Positions 8,573-19,138 are shown, counted from the first letter of the stretch. The stretch: 64,000 bases of DNA from Hydrogenophaga sp. RAC07 (GCF_001713375.1 NZ_CP016449.1:1736001-1800000); one strand, 5' to 3'. Numbers and translations: made by a program. Notes: generated from the letters alone by a model not told the origin.

Positions 8573-8853
8573 GAGCGACCTTCTCGAGATGGAGGACGGT
8601 TGGAGAAAACTTAAGCGATCCTGACTGTAACTACGCTAACCAACCTGTATCGGATGCAGCCCCCGGGCAAACAAGCCCGCAGTGACGGAATTCCGTGAAC
8701 GAAGTCGCACACAGGGAGCCTGTGTGTCAGGTTGGCTTGTCCCCTGGGTGGGCTGGGACATGTCCGCAGCGGTTGACACCGCGCCCGCCGATGCGTTTCA
8801 CTGTTCAACCAGTCACGGTTGTGGCTCGTCTTTCAACGCAGCGGGGTCTACCG
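8573..8853. other. divergent intergenic region between FecR-SPOR and Rieske genes
   Basis: No gene is seen. It contains several small inverted repeats: CACACAGG/CCTGTGTG at 8708-8726 with a 3-nt loop, and the 10-bp palindrome GGACATGTCC at 8756-8765. A perfect -35 hexamer TTGACA stands at 8773-8778 on the plus strand but the -10 that should follow (around 8796) is poor. It may be the Rieske-gene promoter with activator help; nothing firm can be said for the minus direction. Confidence 0.35.
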
Positions 8854-9570
8854 ATGGATCGTCGTGAATTTGTGGAAAGTTGCGCTCTGGGTGCCGGCTC
8901 GCTGGCCGCCACGCTGGCCGGCAACACCTGGGCGCTTGACGCCCAAGCCCGCAGCCATGGCCGCGTGCTGCTGGTCGACGCGCTGGGCAAACCGCTCAAG
9001 GCCGCGAGCCTGCGGGCTCAGACCAACTACGTTTTTCACTACCCGTTCGAGGCCACGCCGGTGTTCCTGCTCGATCTGGGCAAGGCTGCTGCAGCCACCC
9101 AACTGGTCACGCGCGACAAACAGCCCTACGAGTGGCCTGGCGGCGTGGGGCCCCGGCGCAGCCTGGTGGCGTTTTCTGCCATCTGCGCGCACAAGCTGGT
9201 GTATCCCACCAAAGACCTGAGCTTCATCAGCTTTCGCAAGGGTGCGGCGGTGAACCCGCAGACGCCAAGCAAGGGCAACGACCTCATCCACTGCTGCGCC
9301 GACCACAGCCAGTACGACCCGGCGCGCGGTGCCCAGGTGCTCAGTGGGCCGGCCGAGCAGCCGCTGTGCGCCGTGCTGCTGGAGCACGACGCGAAGTCCG
9401 ATCAGCTCACTGCCACCGGCACACTGGGAGGCGAGTTGTTCGACGACTTCTTCAAGAAGTACGAAATGAAGCTGAGCCTGGAAGTGGGGCCGCATGCGAA
9501 GCAGGCCGTTCTGCGTCAATCCACCGTTCGTGAACTGGATCAGTACTGCCGCAACCCGGTGCGGTGCTGA
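8854..9570 (+). CDS. Tat-exported Rieske-type [2Fe-2S] protein
   Basis: The 238-residue product starts MDRREFVESC, a twin-arginine-like motif followed by a hydrophobic stretch (GAGSLAATLAG), so export by Tat or anchoring by an uncleaved signal is likely. Rieske ligands are present as CAH (SAICAHKLVYP) and CADH (HCCADHSQYDP), separated by 34 residues, and the second motif ends in the usual aromatic/Asp-Pro. Such proteins carry a 2Fe-2S cluster for electron transfer, but no bc1, oxidase or dioxygenase subunit lies nearby to show its partner. The start was placed at ATG 8854 because it gives the signal; the frame is open upstream to 8695. It converges on glnD. Confidence 0.72.
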   Translation: MDRREFVESCALGAGSLAATLAGNTWALDAQARSHGRVLLVDALGKPLKAASLRAQTNYVFHYPFEATPVFLLDLGKAAAATQLVTRDKQPYEWPGGVGPRRSLVAFSAICAHKLVYPTKDLSFISFRKGAAVNPQTPSKGNDLIHCCADHSQYDPARGAQVLSGPAEQPLCAVLLEHDAKSDQLTATGTLGGELFDDFFKKYEMKLSLEVGPHAKQAVLRQSTVRELDQYCRNPVRC

Positions 9571-9575
9571 GAACC

Positions 9576-12290
9576 TCAACCCTCGAGCGTTTCCAGCAGT
9601 TCCGTCTCGATCTCGATCTGACGCTTGTTCATCTGCAGCTGGGCGCCGCAGATGAGAAAGGTGTCTTCCACCCTTTCACCCAGGGTGGTGATCTTGGCCA
9701 ACTGCACGTTGATGTCGTAGCGCGCGAGCACGCGTGAAATGCCATACAGCAGGCCGGCCCGGTCGCTCGCCGAGACCGAGAGCAGCCAGCGCTGGGCTTT
9801 CTCGTCGGGCCGCAGATCCACGCGGGGTGTCACGGGAAAGCTCTTCACCCGGCGCGAGAGACGGCCTTTCATGGGGGCGGGCAAGGGTCCGCACTCGTCG
9901 ATGGTCTGCGCCAGATTGTTCTCGACCATGGCGATCAGCTCGCGGTAGTGGTCGGAGAGCGAAGGCGCCACCACCTGGAAGGTGTCGAGCGCATGGCCGG
10001 TGAGCGTGGTGTGCACCCGCGCATCCAGGATGCTGAAGTTCGAGCTGTCGAAGTAGCCGCAGATGCGGGCGAACAGGTCGTTCTGGTCGGGCGCATACAC
10101 CAGCACCTGCAGGCCTTCGCCTTCGGGTGAGAGGCGGGCACGCACGATGCAGCGGTCCACGGCGGCTTCGCCTTCGGGCGCCGGCTTGCCGGCGGCCTTG
10201 GTGGCCGTCTGGTTGATCTGGCGCGTGAGAACACGGGTGTGCCAGGCGATCTCGTCGGCCTGGTGGCGCATGAAGTAGCTCACGTCCAGCGTGTCCCACA
10301 GCGCCTTGTGCGCCATGTGTGGCAGGGCGTGCAGCGCCAGCATGGACAGCGCTTCGCGCTTGCGGGCCTCGATCACCGCACCCGGGTCCGGCGCCCGGCC
10401 ACCCAGGGCGCGCAGCGTGTAGCGGTACAGGTCTTCCAGCAGCTTGCCCTTCCAGGCGTTCCACACCTTGGGGCTGGTGCCGCGGATGTCGGCCACGGTG
10501 AGCAGGTACAGCGCGGTGAGGTAGCGTTCGTTGCCCACGCGTTGGGCAAAGGCGGCGATCACGTCGGGGTCGCTCAGGTCTTCCTTCTGCGCCATGCGGC
10601 TCATGGTCAGGTGTTCGGACACCAGGAATTCGATCAGCTTGCTGTCTTCGCGGTCGATGCCGTGCTGGCGGCAAAAGGTGCGCACGTCCCTGGCACCCAG
10701 GTCGGAGTGGTCACCGCCGCGGCCCTTGGCAATGTCGTGGAAGATGGCCGCGATGTAGAAGATCCAGGGCTTGTCCCAGCCGGCCGCCAGCTGTGAGCAG
10801 AACGGATACTCGTGCGAGTGCTCGGCGATGAAGAAGCGGCGCACATTGCGCAGCACCATCAGGATGTGCTGGTCCACCGTGTACACGTGGAACAGGTCGT
10901 GCTGCATCTGGCCCACGATGTGGCGGAACACCCAGAGGTAGCGCCCCAGCACCGAGGTTTCGTTCATCATGCGCAGCGCATGCGTAATGCCTTCGGGCTC
11001 CTGCAGGATCTGCAAGAACTGCGCGCGGTTCACCGGATCGGCGCGGAACTTCGCGTTCATGACCGGCCGGGCGTTGTAGAGCGCGCGCAGCGTGCGTGCT
11101 GAAAAACCCTTGATGCCCACCGTGGTCTGGTAGATGTGAAAGGTTTCCAGGATGGCGTGGGGTTGCTGCACGTACAGGTCGTCGCTGGCCACCTCCAGCA
11201 TGCCGCCCTTGTCGAAGAAACGCGCATTCAAGGGACGCAGGCGGTCCACGCCGGCCATGTCGTCCTGCAGGCGTTCCTGGATGTTGAGCAGCAGGATCTG
11301 GTTGAGCTGGGTCACGGCCTTGGCGGCCCAGTAGTAGCGCTTCATGAGCGCTTCGCTCGCGCGGCGTGTGCCCTTGGCCGTGGGGGCCACATGCGGCGCC
11401 CCGGGCGGGCCAGCCGTGATGACGGCTGGCACCTGCGCCTTGAAACCGAACGACTCGGCCACGGCGGTCTGCAGGTCGAACACCAGGCGGTCTTCGCGCC
11501 GGTTGGCCAGCAGGTGCAGGCGGGCGCGGATCAGGCTGAGCAGGGCTTCGTTCGCCTTGATCTGGCGCGCCTCCAGCGGCGTGGCCAGGCCTTTGCGGGC
11601 CAGGTCGTCCCAGCTGCGCCCCAGGCCGGCGGCCTTGGAGACCCACAGGATGATCTGCAGGTCGCGCAGGCCACCGGGCGATTCCTTGCAGTTGGGCTCC
11701 AGCGAATACGGCGTGTTCTCGTACTTGGTGTGGCGCTGGCGCATCTCCAGCGTCTTGGCGACGAAGAAGGCCTTGGGGTCCATGGCCTCGCCGAGCTGCG
11801 TCACCAGACGGTTGAAGGCGTTCTTGCTGCCGCAGATCAGCCGGCTCTCCAGCATGGAGGTCTGCACCGTCACGTCCTTGGCCGCCTCTTCCACGCAGTC
11901 GGACACCGAGCGCACGCTGGAGCCGATCTCCAGGCCCAGGTCCCAGCAGGCACCGATGAAGCTTTCGAGCTGCTTCTTCAATTCGGCGTCTTCGTCGGGC
12001 AAGGCACCGTCGGGCAGCAGCACCAGCACATCCACGTCGGAGAAGGGGAACAGCTCACCGCGGCCATAGCCGCCCACGGCAATCAGCGAAAAACCGGTGC
12101 CGAAGCCGGCTTGGTTCCAGAGTTCGCGCAGGGTCTGGTCGGTCAGGCGCGAGAGCTGCTGCAGCGCCTGGCGCACGCCCCGGGTGGAGGCACCCTGGTC
12201 GCGCAGCAGCGCGAAGAGAGCGGTTTTGTCGTCACGGTAGCGCTGGCGCAGCGCGCCGATGTCGCCCGCAGGCGCCAGGAGCGGGTCCAT
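9576..12290 (-). CDS. glnD: [protein-PII] uridylyltransferase/uridylyl-removing enzyme
   Basis: GlnD senses glutamine and adds UMP to, or removes it from, PII signal proteins, setting nitrogen metabolism. The 904-residue protein has the standard order: nucleotidyltransferase domain with GGYGRGELFPFSDVDVL near residue 75, a connecting helical domain, an HD domain with FHDIAKGRGGDHSD near residue 520, and two C-terminal ACT domains (VLVYAPDQNDLFARI and LLSVSASDRAGLLYGI). Length and all catalytic motifs agree with a working enzyme. It starts 4 nt after the stop of map and is probably expressed with it; glnD-map linkage is common in proteobacteria. Confidence 0.96.
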   Translation of the reverse strand: MDPLLAPAGDIGALRQRYRDDKTALFALLRDQGASTRGVRQALQQLSRLTDQTLRELWNQAGFGTGFSLIAVGGYGRGELFPFSDVDVLVLLPDGALPDEDAELKKQLESFIGACWDLGLEIGSSVRSVSDCVEEAAKDVTVQTSMLESRLICGSKNAFNRLVTQLGEAMDPKAFFVAKTLEMRQRHTKYENTPYSLEPNCKESPGGLRDLQIILWVSKAAGLGRSWDDLARKGLATPLEARQIKANEALLSLIRARLHLLANRREDRLVFDLQTAVAESFGFKAQVPAVITAGPPGAPHVAPTAKGTRRASEALMKRYYWAAKAVTQLNQILLLNIQERLQDDMAGVDRLRPLNARFFDKGGMLEVASDDLYVQQPHAILETFHIYQTTVGIKGFSARTLRALYNARPVMNAKFRADPVNRAQFLQILQEPEGITHALRMMNETSVLGRYLWVFRHIVGQMQHDLFHVYTVDQHILMVLRNVRRFFIAEHSHEYPFCSQLAAGWDKPWIFYIAAIFHDIAKGRGGDHSDLGARDVRTFCRQHGIDREDSKLIEFLVSEHLTMSRMAQKEDLSDPDVIAAFAQRVGNERYLTALYLLTVADIRGTSPKVWNAWKGKLLEDLYRYTLRALGGRAPDPGAVIEARKREALSMLALHALPHMAHKALWDTLDVSYFMRHQADEIAWHTRVLTRQINQTATKAAGKPAPEGEAAVDRCIVRARLSPEGEGLQVLVYAPDQNDLFARICGYFDSSNFSILDARVHTTLTGHALDTFQVVAPSLSDHYRELIAMVENNLAQTIDECGPLPAPMKGRLSRRVKSFPVTPRVDLRPDEKAQRWLLSVSASDRAGLLYGISRVLARYDINVQLAKITTLGERVEDTFLICGAQLQMNKRQIEIETELLETLEG

Positions 12291-12294
12291 CGGC

Positions 12295-13122
12295 TCAGGC
12301 GGCCACGGCGGCGGTCTGCGTCACAAACGCCGGCGGCGCCAGGCTGCCGGCTGAAAGTGTGAGCACCTCGTAGCCCGTTTCGGTCACGAGCACCGTGTGT
12401 TCCCACTGGGCCGAGAGCGAACGGTCGCGCGTGACGATGGTCCAGCCGTCGCCGGCTTCCTTGATGTCGCGCTTGCCCGCGTTGATCATGGGCTCGATCG
12501 TGAAGGTCATGCCGGGCTTGAGCTCTTCGAGTGTGCCCGGGCGGCCGTAGTGCAGCACCTGTGGGTCTTCGTGGAACTTCTGGCCGATGCCGTGTCCGCA
12601 GAACTCGCGCACCACCGAGAAGCCATTGCTTTCGGCAAAGGTCTGGATGGCGTGGCCGATGTCGCCCAGGCGGATGCCGGGCTTGACCATCACGATGCCT
12701 TTCCACATGGCCTCGTACGTCACCTGGGTCAGCCGGCGCGCCTGCACCGAACAGGCGGCTTCGCCACCGATCATGTACATGCGGCTGTTGTCGCCAAACC
12801 AGCCGTCCTTGATGACGGTCACGTCCACGTTGAGGATGTCGCCCTTCTTGAGCGGTTTCTCGTTCGGGATGCCGTGGCACACCACGTGGTTGATGGAGGT
12901 GCACAGGTGACCGGGGTAGGGCGGATAACCGCTGGGCTGGTAGCCGATGGTGGCCGAGACCGTGCCCTGCTGCTTCATGAACTCGGCCGCGAGGCGGTCG
13001 ATCTCGAGTGTGGTCACGCCGGGCTGGATCAGCGGCGTGAGGTAATCCAGCACTTCGGAGGCCAGGCGGCAAGCCACCCGCATGCCTTCGATGCCCGCTT
13101 CGTCTTTGTAGGTGATGCTCAT
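12295..13122 (-). CDS. map: methionine aminopeptidase, type I
   Basis: Map removes the initiator methionine from new proteins. At 275 residues it is a standard type I enzyme. The metal ligands are visible in [16 protein letters not shown] (two aspartates), [10 protein letters not shown] (histidine), FTIEPMI (glutamate) and the final TEHT-like stretch [17 protein letters not shown] box at 13131-13136 (minus strand) lies 8 nt upstream of ATG 13122, so the transcript probably has almost no leader. glnD follows within 4 nt. Confidence 0.95.
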   Translation of the reverse strand: MSITYKDEAGIEGMRVACRLASEVLDYLTPLIQPGVTTLEIDRLAAEFMKQQGTVSATIGYQPSGYPPYPGHLCTSINHVVCHGIPNEKPLKKGDILNVDVTVIKDGWFGDNSRMYMIGGEAACSVQARRLTQVTYEAMWKGIVMVKPGIRLGDIGHAIQTFAESNGFSVVREFCGHGIGQKFHEDPQVLHYGRPGTLEELKPGMTFTIEPMINAGKRDIKEAGDGWTIVTRDRSLSAQWEHTVLVTETGYEVLTLSAGSLAPPAFVTQTAAVAA

Positions 13123-13130
13123 GGGCGCAG

Positions 13131-13136
13131 ATTATC
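13131..13136 (-). promoter_or_regulatory. map -10 box close to the start codon
   Basis: On the minus strand GATAAT, preceded by TGG (extended -10 context), is 8 nt from the map ATG. A start of transcription 6-8 nt downstream would give a leader of 0-2 nt. No good -35 is visible. Confidence 0.5.
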
Positions 13137-13170
13137 CCACCGGCCCCTGCGGCGCAGGGTATCGGTGGCG

Positions 13171-13198
13171 ATGACTGGGCGGGCCGCGCGGGTAAAAT
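13171..13198 (+). promoter_or_regulatory. candidate purL promoter
   Basis: ATGACT (13171-13176) and TAAAAT (13193-13198) are separated by 16 nt and resemble a sigma-70 promoter. Transcription would start near 13205, about 40 nt before the GTG of purL. Confidence 0.45.
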
Positions 13199-13244
13199 CG
13201 CCACTCCGCCCACCCCCCGGGTCTACGCACCTCAGGCTCCCAAC

Positions 13245-16200
13245 GTGTCCCTGCACCTGCGCACTTTCGATGGCGGCAATGCCATCAGCGACTTCAAAGT
13301 CCAGCAATTCCTGCCCCGCCTGGCAGCCCTCTCAGACAAGATCACCGGCCTCTCGGCCCGCTTCGTGCACCTTGCCGCCTTCGACGGCGAGCCCGACGCG
13401 GCCACCGTGGCGCGCGTGGGTGAACTGCTGACCTATGGTGAGCCCGCCACCGGGGCCCACCTCAAGCTCGAAGCCGCCGGCGCCCCGGCCCTGCTGGTGA
13501 TGCCGCGCCTGGGCACGGTCTCGCCCTGGGCTTCCAAGGCCACCGACATCGCCCACAACTGCGGCCTGGCGCTGCACCGGGTGGAGCGCCTGGTCGAATT
13601 CCGCCTGCAGCTCAAGAGCGGCCTGCTGGGCAAGGCCAGCCTGTCCACGGAGCAACTGCAAGCCGTGGCCGACCTGCTGCACGACCGCATGACGGAAAAC
13701 GTCTCGCTCGACCGCACGCAGGCCCAGGCCTTGTTCACCGAGCTGCACGCGTCTCCCATGGAGCAGGTCGATGTGCTCGGCGGTGGCCGTGGTGCGCTGG
13801 AGCGGGCCAACACCGACTGGGGCCTGGCCCTGGCCGATGATGAGATCGACTACCTGGTCGCTGCGTTCACCGGTTTGAAGCGCAACCCGACCGACGTCGA
13901 GCTCATGATGTTCGCGCAGGCCAACAGCGAGCATTGCCGCCACAAGATCTTCAACGCGCAGTTCACCGTCGACGGGGTGGCGCAGGACAAGAGCCTGTTC
14001 GGCATGATCCGCCACACGCACCAGCTGGCACCCCAGCACACGGTGGTGGCGTATTCCGACAACGCTTCCATCATGGAAGGCAGCGTGGTTGAACGCTTCG
14101 TGGCGCGCTCCGGTGGCGATGCGTCGCCGGCGTATGTGGCGGAGACCGCCACCCACCACGTGCTGATGAAGGTGGAGACCCACAACCACCCCACCGCCAT
14201 CTCCCCATTCCCTGGCGCCTCCACCGGCGCGGGCGGTGAAATCCGCGACGAGGGCGCCACGGGCCGGGGCTCGAAGCCCAAGGCGGGCCTGACCGGTTTC
14301 ACCGTCGGCAAGCTCTGGGGCGGCCTGAGCGACCAACCCGGCGGCAAGCCCGAACACATCGCCAGCCCGCTGCAGATCATGACCGAGGGCCCGCTCGGTG
14401 GCGCGGCCTTCAACAACGAGTTTGGCAGGCCCAACCTGCTGGGCTATTTCCGCGAGTACGAGTTGCAGGTGGACGGCGTGCAGCGCGGGTATCACAAGCC
14501 CATCATGATCGCCGGCGGTGTCGGCGTGATCGACGCGACGCAGACACAGAAGATCGAGTTCCCCGCCGGCTCGCTGCTGATCCAGCTCGGCGGCCCGGGC
14601 ATGAAGATCGGCATGGGCGGCAGCGCGGCCAGCTCCATGGCCACCGGCACCAACGCCGCCTCGCTCGACTTCGATTCCGTGCAGCGTGGCAACCCCGAAA
14701 TCGAGCGCCGGGCGCAGGAGGTCATCAACCACTGCTGGCAGCAAGGCGCGAACAACCCCATCCTGGCGATCCACGACGTGGGTGCGGGCGGCCTTTCGAA
14801 CGCCTTTCCCGAATTGACCAACGACGCGGGCCGCGGTGCGCGCTTTGATTTGCGTGCCGTGCCGCTGGAAGAAAGTGGCCTCGCGCCCAAGGAAATCTGG
14901 TGCAACGAAAGCCAGGAGCGTTATGTGCTGGCGATTGCGCCCGAATCGCTGCCGGTCTTCACGGGTTTCTGCGAGCGCGAACGCTGCCCGTTTGCCGTGA
15001 TCGGTGTGGCCACCGAGGAGCGCCAGCTGGTGCTGGCCGACGAAGGCCGGCAGAGCCCCGTCGACATGCCGATGAACGTGTTGCTCGGCAAGCCACCCAA
15101 GATGCACCGCGACGTGAAGACCGTGGCGCGCGCACCCGCACCGCTGGACCTCACCGGCGTGGACCTGCAGAAGGCCGTGATCGACGTGCTCAGCCACCCC
15201 ACCGTGGCCTCCAAGCGGTTCCTGATCACCATCGGCGACCGCACCGTGGGCGGCCTGAGCCACCGCGACCAGATGGTTGGCCCCTGGCAGGTGCCGGTGG
15301 CCGATTGCGCCGTGACCCTCGCCGACTTCCAGGGCTTTGCGGGCGAGGCCATGAGCATGGGCGAGCGCACGCCGCTGGCCGCGCTGGACGCTGCGGCCTC
15401 CGGACGCATGGCGGTGGCCGAGGCCATCACCAACCTGCTGGCCGCGCCGATCGAACTCCCGCGCGTGAAGCTTTCCGCCAACTGGATGGCCGCGTGCGGC
15501 GAGCCGGGCGAAGACGCCGCGCTGTACGAAACCGTGAAAGCCGTGGGCATGGAACTCTGCCCCGCGCTGGGCATTTCGATTCCCGTGGGCAAGGACAGCC
15601 TGTCCATGCGCACGCAGTGGAAAGAGGGTGCTGACACGAAAAAGGTGACCTCGCCGGTCAGCCTGATCGTGAGCGCCTTCGCCACGCTGGGCGACGTGCG
15701 CGGCACGCTCACGCCGCAGTTGAACAACACGCTGGAAGACACCACGCTGGTGCTGGTCGACCTCGGCAAAGGCCGCCACCGCATGGGTGGCAGCGTGCTG
15801 GCCCAGGTGCTGGGGCAGGGCGGTGGCGAAGCGCCCGACCTCGACGAAGCGCAGGACCTCATCAGCCTGGTCAAGGCCGTGAACGCGCTGCGCGCCGAAG
15901 GCAAGGTCCTGGCCTACCACGACCGCAGTGACGGCGGCCTGCTGGCCGCTGCCGCCGAAATGGCCTTTGCCGGCCACGTGGGCGTGGCGCTCAACGTGGA
16001 CCTGCTGGTGACCGAAGGCGACGGCATCAGCGACAGCCGCGCCGAGATGGGCGACGCCAAGAACTGGGCCGGCCAGGTGAGCGCGCGGCGCGAGGAGCTC
16101 ACGCTCAAGGCCCTGTTCAGCGAAGAGCTGGGCGTGCTGCTGCAGGTGAAAACCGAAGACCGCAACGCGGTGATGCAGACCTTGCGCGAGCATGGATTGA

Positions 16201-17264
16201 GCAAACACAGCCACTTCATCGGCAAGACCCGTCCCGCGTCCTCTGCCATGGATGCCGGCAAAGGCCAGCTGCAGGTCTGGCGCGATACCAAGGCCGTGTT
16301 CTCGGCCAGCCTTTTTGATTTGCACCAGGTCTGGGACAGCGTGAGCTGGAAGATCAACCAGCAGCGCGACAACCCGGCCTGCGCCGACGCCGAACACGCG
16401 GCCGCCGGGCGCCCCGACGACCCGGGCCTGCATGTCTTCCTCTCTCCCACCCTGGCAGAGGGCAGGGGTGAGGGCCTCTCCGCACCCGCCTTGCATCTCT
16501 CCCGCCCCAAGGTCGCCATCCTGCGCGAGCAGGGCGTGAACTCGCATGTGGAGATGGCCTATGCCTTCACCCAGGCCGGCTTCGAGGCCTACGACGTGCA
16601 CATGACCGATCTGCAGAGCGGCCGCGCGAAATTGACCGACTTCAAGGGCGTGGTCGCCTGCGGCGGCTTCAGCTACGGCGACACGCTGGGCGCGGGCATC
16701 GGCTGGGCGCGCAGCATCACCTTCAACCCGGCGCTGTCCGACCAGTTCAAAGCCTTCTTCGCCCGCAACGACACCTTTGGCCTGGGCGTGTGCAACGGCT
16801 GCCAGATGTTTGCCGAGCTGGCCGACATCATTCCCGGCGCCGAGGCCTGGCCGCGTTTCACCACCAACCAGAGCGAGCGCTTTGAAGCACGTCTGTCGAT
16901 GGTGGAAGTGCTTGAATCGCCCAGCCTGTTCCTGCAAGGCATGGCGGGCAGCCGCCTGCCGATTGCGGTGGCCCACGGCGAGGGCTACGCCAACTTCCAT
17001 CACCGCGGCGATGCGGCGAAGGCGATCGCCGCCATGCGCTTCACCGACAACACGGGTGCGGCCACCGAGGCCTACCCGTTCAACCCCAACGGCAGCCCGG
17101 GCGGCCTCACGGCCGTGACCACGCTGGATGGCCGCTTCACGGCCATGATGCCGCACCCCGAGCGCGTGTTCCGCAACATCCAGATGAGCTGGACGGACCA
17201 GGACCCGTCGGCTCACAGCGCCTGGATGCAGCTTTGGCGCAATGCGCGCCGGTGGGTGGGGTGA
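13245..17264 (+). CDS. purL: phosphoribosylformylglycinamidine synthase
   Basis: PurL converts FGAR to FGAM with ATP and glutamine in purine synthesis. This is the large single-chain form (1339 residues, slightly longer than the about 1295 of E. coli). The N-terminal PurS-like domain, the two AIRS-type synthetase halves ([29 protein letters not shown] and [10 protein letters not shown] motifs) and a C-terminal class I glutamine amidotransferase domain are in order. The nucleophile is the first cysteine of GVCNGCQMF, near residue 1182. GTG 13245 starts the conserved region. About 35 extra residues around 1055-1090, in the linker before the glutaminase domain, are partly encoded by a REP-like repeat (16441-16475). 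The next gene begins one base after the stop. Confidence 0.95.
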   Translation: MSLHLRTFDGGNAISDFKVQQFLPRLAALSDKITGLSARFVHLAAFDGEPDAATVARVGELLTYGEPATGAHLKLEAAGAPALLVMPRLGTVSPWASKATDIAHNCGLALHRVERLVEFRLQLKSGLLGKASLSTEQLQAVADLLHDRMTENVSLDRTQAQALFTELHASPMEQVDVLGGGRGALERANTDWGLALADDEIDYLVAAFTGLKRNPTDVELMMFAQANSEHCRHKIFNAQFTVDGVAQDKSLFGMIRHTHQLAPQHTVVAYSDNASIMEGSVVERFVARSGGDASPAYVAETATHHVLMKVETHNHPTAISPFPGASTGAGGEIRDEGATGRGSKPKAGLTGFTVGKLWGGLSDQPGGKPEHIASPLQIMTEGPLGGAAFNNEFGRPNLLGYFREYELQVDGVQRGYHKPIMIAGGVGVIDATQTQKIEFPAGSLLIQLGGPGMKIGMGGSAASSMATGTNAASLDFDSVQRGNPEIERRAQEVINHCWQQGANNPILAIHDVGAGGLSNAFPELTNDAGRGARFDLRAVPLEESGLAPKEIWCNESQERYVLAIAPESLPVFTGFCERERCPFAVIGVATEERQLVLADEGRQSPVDMPMNVLLGKPPKMHRDVKTVARAPAPLDLTGVDLQKAVIDVLSHPTVASKRFLITIGDRTVGGLSHRDQMVGPWQVPVADCAVTLADFQGFAGEAMSMGERTPLAALDAAASGRMAVAEAITNLLAAPIELPRVKLSANWMAACGEPGEDAALYETVKAVGMELCPALGISIPVGKDSLSMRTQWKEGADTKKVTSPVSLIVSAFATLGDVRGTLTPQLNNTLEDTTLVLVDLGKGRHRMGGSVLAQVLGQGGGEAPDLDEAQDLISLVKAVNALRAEGKVLAYHDRSDGGLLAAAAEMAFAGHVGVALNVDLLVTEGDGISDSRAEMGDAKNWAGQVSARREELTLKALFSEELGVLLQVKTEDRNAVMQTLREHGLSKHSHFIGKTRPASSAMDAGKGQLQVWRDTKAVFSASLFDLHQVWDSVSWKINQQRDNPACADAEHAAAGRPDDPGLHVFLSPTLAEGRGEGLSAPALHLSRPKVAILREQGVNSHVEMAYAFTQAGFEAYDVHMTDLQSGRAKLTDFKGVVACGGFSYGDTLGAGIGWARSITFNPALSDQFKAFFARNDTFGLGVCNGCQMFAELADIIPGAEAWPRFTTNQSERFEARLSMVEVLESPSLFLQGMAGSRLPIAVAHGEGYANFHHRGDAAKAIAAMRFTDNTGAATEAYPFNPNGSPGGLTAVTTLDGRFTAMMPHPERVFRNIQMSWTDQDPSAHSAWMQLWRNARRWVG
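16441..16475 (+). repeat. REP-like palindromic repeat inside purL
   Basis: The segment has the arms CTCTCCCACCCTGG and CAGAGGGCAGGGGTGAGGGC, a degenerate copy of the same unit found twice in hrpA and once at 43469. It is translated as part of the linker ([12 protein letters not shown]) between the FGAM synthetase and glutaminase domains of PurL. Confidence 0.7.
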
Positions 17265-17265
17265 G

Positions 17266-18084
17266 ATGGCGCGCACGCACGCACTGGACGCCGCGACGGT
17301 CGAGGCCTACACGGCAGACGGCGCCGTGGTGTTGCGCGGCGTGTTCAACGCCAGCGAGCTCGCCCAGCTCGAACGCGGCATCGAACACAACCTGGCGCAC
17401 CTGAGTCCGCTCGCACTGGTGGCCAGTGAGACAGATGACCCGGGGCGCTTCGTTGAAGACTTCTGCACCTGGCAGGACAACCCGGCGTACCAGCATATCC
17501 TGTGCGATTCCGCTCTGCCGCACATCGCCGCCCAGCTCATGCAGAGCCGCGGCGCGCGGATCTACCACGACCACCTGCTGGTGAAAGAGCCGGGCACGCG
17601 TCAGCCCACGCCCTGGCACCAGGACCAGCCTTACTACAACGTGAGTGGTCGCCAGAACGTGAGCTTCTGGATTCCGGTCGACCCGGTGCCGATGGCGAGC
17701 ACGCTGCGCTTCGTCGCAGGCTCGCACGCCGGCATTTGGTACATGCCGCGCACCTTCCGCGACCAGCAGGCGAAGTGGTTTCCTGAAGGCGCGCTCGCCG
17801 AGTTGCCCGCGATCGAAGCCGAGCCCGAGCGTTTTGGCCAGCTGGCGTGGGCGCTGGAGCCCGGCGACTGCGTGGCCTTTCACATGCTCAGCCTGCACGC
17901 TTCCAGCGGCGTCGGTCCGGGGCAGCGGCGGCGCGTTTTTTCCGCCCGCTACCTGGGTGACGACGCGCGCCACGCGCCGCGGCCCTGGCGCACCTCGCCT
18001 CAGTTTCCCGGCCTGGCCGGGCGTCTGCCCGAGGGCGCCACGCTCGACGATCCCCTTTTCCCATCCGTCTGGCCTGTGCGCTGA
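17266..18084 (+). CDS. phytanoyl-CoA dioxygenase (PhyH) family protein
   Basis: The 272-residue protein belongs to the Fe(II)/2-oxoglutarate oxygenases of the PhyH type. The metal-binding facial triad is visible as HQD in TPWHQDQPYYN (about residue 120) and the distal histidine in VAFHMLSLHASSG (about 210), followed by an arginine-rich stretch (GQRRRVFSARY) that should bind 2-oxoglutarate. The substrate is unknown; bacterial members act on diverse small molecules and fatty acyl chains. ATG 17266 lies one base after the purL stop, so translation is probably coupled to purL, which is an odd pairing. No other gene here suggests its pathway. Confidence 0.82.
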   Translation: MARTHALDAATVEAYTADGAVVLRGVFNASELAQLERGIEHNLAHLSPLALVASETDDPGRFVEDFCTWQDNPAYQHILCDSALPHIAAQLMQSRGARIYHDHLLVKEPGTRQPTPWHQDQPYYNVSGRQNVSFWIPVDPVPMASTLRFVAGSHAGIWYMPRTFRDQQAKWFPEGALAELPAIEAEPERFGQLAWALEPGDCVAFHMLSLHASSGVGPGQRRRVFSARYLGDDARHAPRPWRTSPQFPGLAGRLPEGATLDDPLFPSVWPVR

Positions 18085-18111
18085 CACCACCCACTCCCAA
18101 GGAACCTACCC

Positions 18112-19086
18112 ATGGCCGCCAGCAGCTTGCTTTTGTTGATCGACGACATTGCCGCCATCCTCGATGACGTTGCGGTGATGACCAAGGTGGCCGCGCGTCA
18201 GGGGGTTGCCGCCGCGGATGATGTGGCCGTGATGACCAAACTGGCCGTGAAGAAGACGGCCGGTGTGCTGGGTGACGACCTGGCGCTCAACGCCCAGCAG
18301 GTCACCGGCGTGAAGGCCGACCGCGAGCTGCCGGTGGTGTGGGCGGTGGCCAAGGGCTCGATGATCAACAAGGCCATCCTGGTGCCGGCGGCGCTGCTCA
18401 TCAGCGTGGTCGCGCCCTGGGCCATCACACCGCTGCTCATGCTCGGTGGACTCTTCCTCTGCTACGAAGGCGTTGAAAAACTCGTGCACGCGTTCGGCGC
18501 CCACAAGGCCGAAGACGAGGCCGAGCACGCGAAGCTGCTGCAGGCCGTGGCCGACAAAAACGTGGATCTGGTGGCCTTCGAGAAAGAGAAGATCAAGGGT
18601 GCCGTGCGCACCGATTTCATCCTCTCGGCCGAGATCATCGTGATCAGCCTGGGCACGGTGGCCGCGGCCAGCATGGGCCAGCGTGTCGCGGTGCTCGTGG
18701 GCATTTCACTGCTCATGACGGTGGGCGTGTATGGTCTCGTGGCCGGCATCGTCAAGCTGGACGATCTGGGCCTGTACCTGAACCAGCAGGTGGCCAGCTG
18801 GAAGCAGGCGATCGGCCGCGGCATTCTCACCGCTGCGCCCTGGCTCATGAAAACACTCTCGGTGGTCGGTACCGCCGCCATGTTCCTGGTGGGCGGTGGC
18901 ATCCTGGTGCATGGCGTGCCCGCAGTGGGCCACGGCATCGAGGACTTCGCCGCCACGCTGGGCTGGGTGGCGCCGGTGGTGACCAGCCTGGCCGGTGCGC
19001 TGGTGGGTGTGGTGGCCGGTGCGGTGGTGCTGCTGGTGGTGGGTTTCATCGGACGCCTGCGCGGCAAGAAGCCCCAGCCCGCCTGA
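18112..19086 (+). CDS. DUF808 (YedI) family membrane protein
   Basis: This 324-residue integral membrane protein starts [25 protein letters not shown], the signature of the DUF808/YedI family. Several hydrophobic segments follow ([27 protein letters not shown], and at least four more to the C-terminus), ending in a basic tail ([11 protein letters not shown]). The molecular function of the family is unknown. An AAGGAACC ribosome binding site precedes the ATG. It lies 27 nt after the PhyH gene on the same strand and may be co-transcribed with it. Confidence 0.85.
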   Translation: MAASSLLLLIDDIAAILDDVAVMTKVAARQGVAAADDVAVMTKLAVKKTAGVLGDDLALNAQQVTGVKADRELPVVWAVAKGSMINKAILVPAALLISVVAPWAITPLLMLGGLFLCYEGVEKLVHAFGAHKAEDEAEHAKLLQAVADKNVDLVAFEKEKIKGAVRTDFILSAEIIVISLGTVAAASMGQRVAVLVGISLLMTVGVYGLVAGIVKLDDLGLYLNQQVASWKQAIGRGILTAAPWLMKTLSVVGTAAMFLVGGGILVHGVPAVGHGIEDFAATLGWVAPVVTSLAGALVGVVAGAVVLLVVGFIGRLRGKKPQPA

Positions 19087-19109
19087 GGCGCGGATCCCCC
19101 GGGTGGGGA

Positions 19110-19138
19110 TGGCACACGCCGGGGCAGCGTCCTAGAAT
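19110..19138 (+). promoter_or_regulatory. candidate promoter of the TIR gene with overlapping inverted repeat
   Basis: TGGCAC (19110-19115) and TAGAAT (19133-19138) are 17 nt apart. Just downstream, GATCC-GGTC-GGATC (19139-19152) is an inverted repeat that would cover the transcription start, as an operator might. The -35 match is only fair. Confidence 0.35.

Noticed and set aside
13332..17276. Open minus-strand frame of about 1314 codons opposite purL
   Set aside because: It is the antisense of a clear purL gene. The composition (His, Ala, Gly, Val, Gln rich, no recognisable domain) is typical of GC-rich shadow frames.
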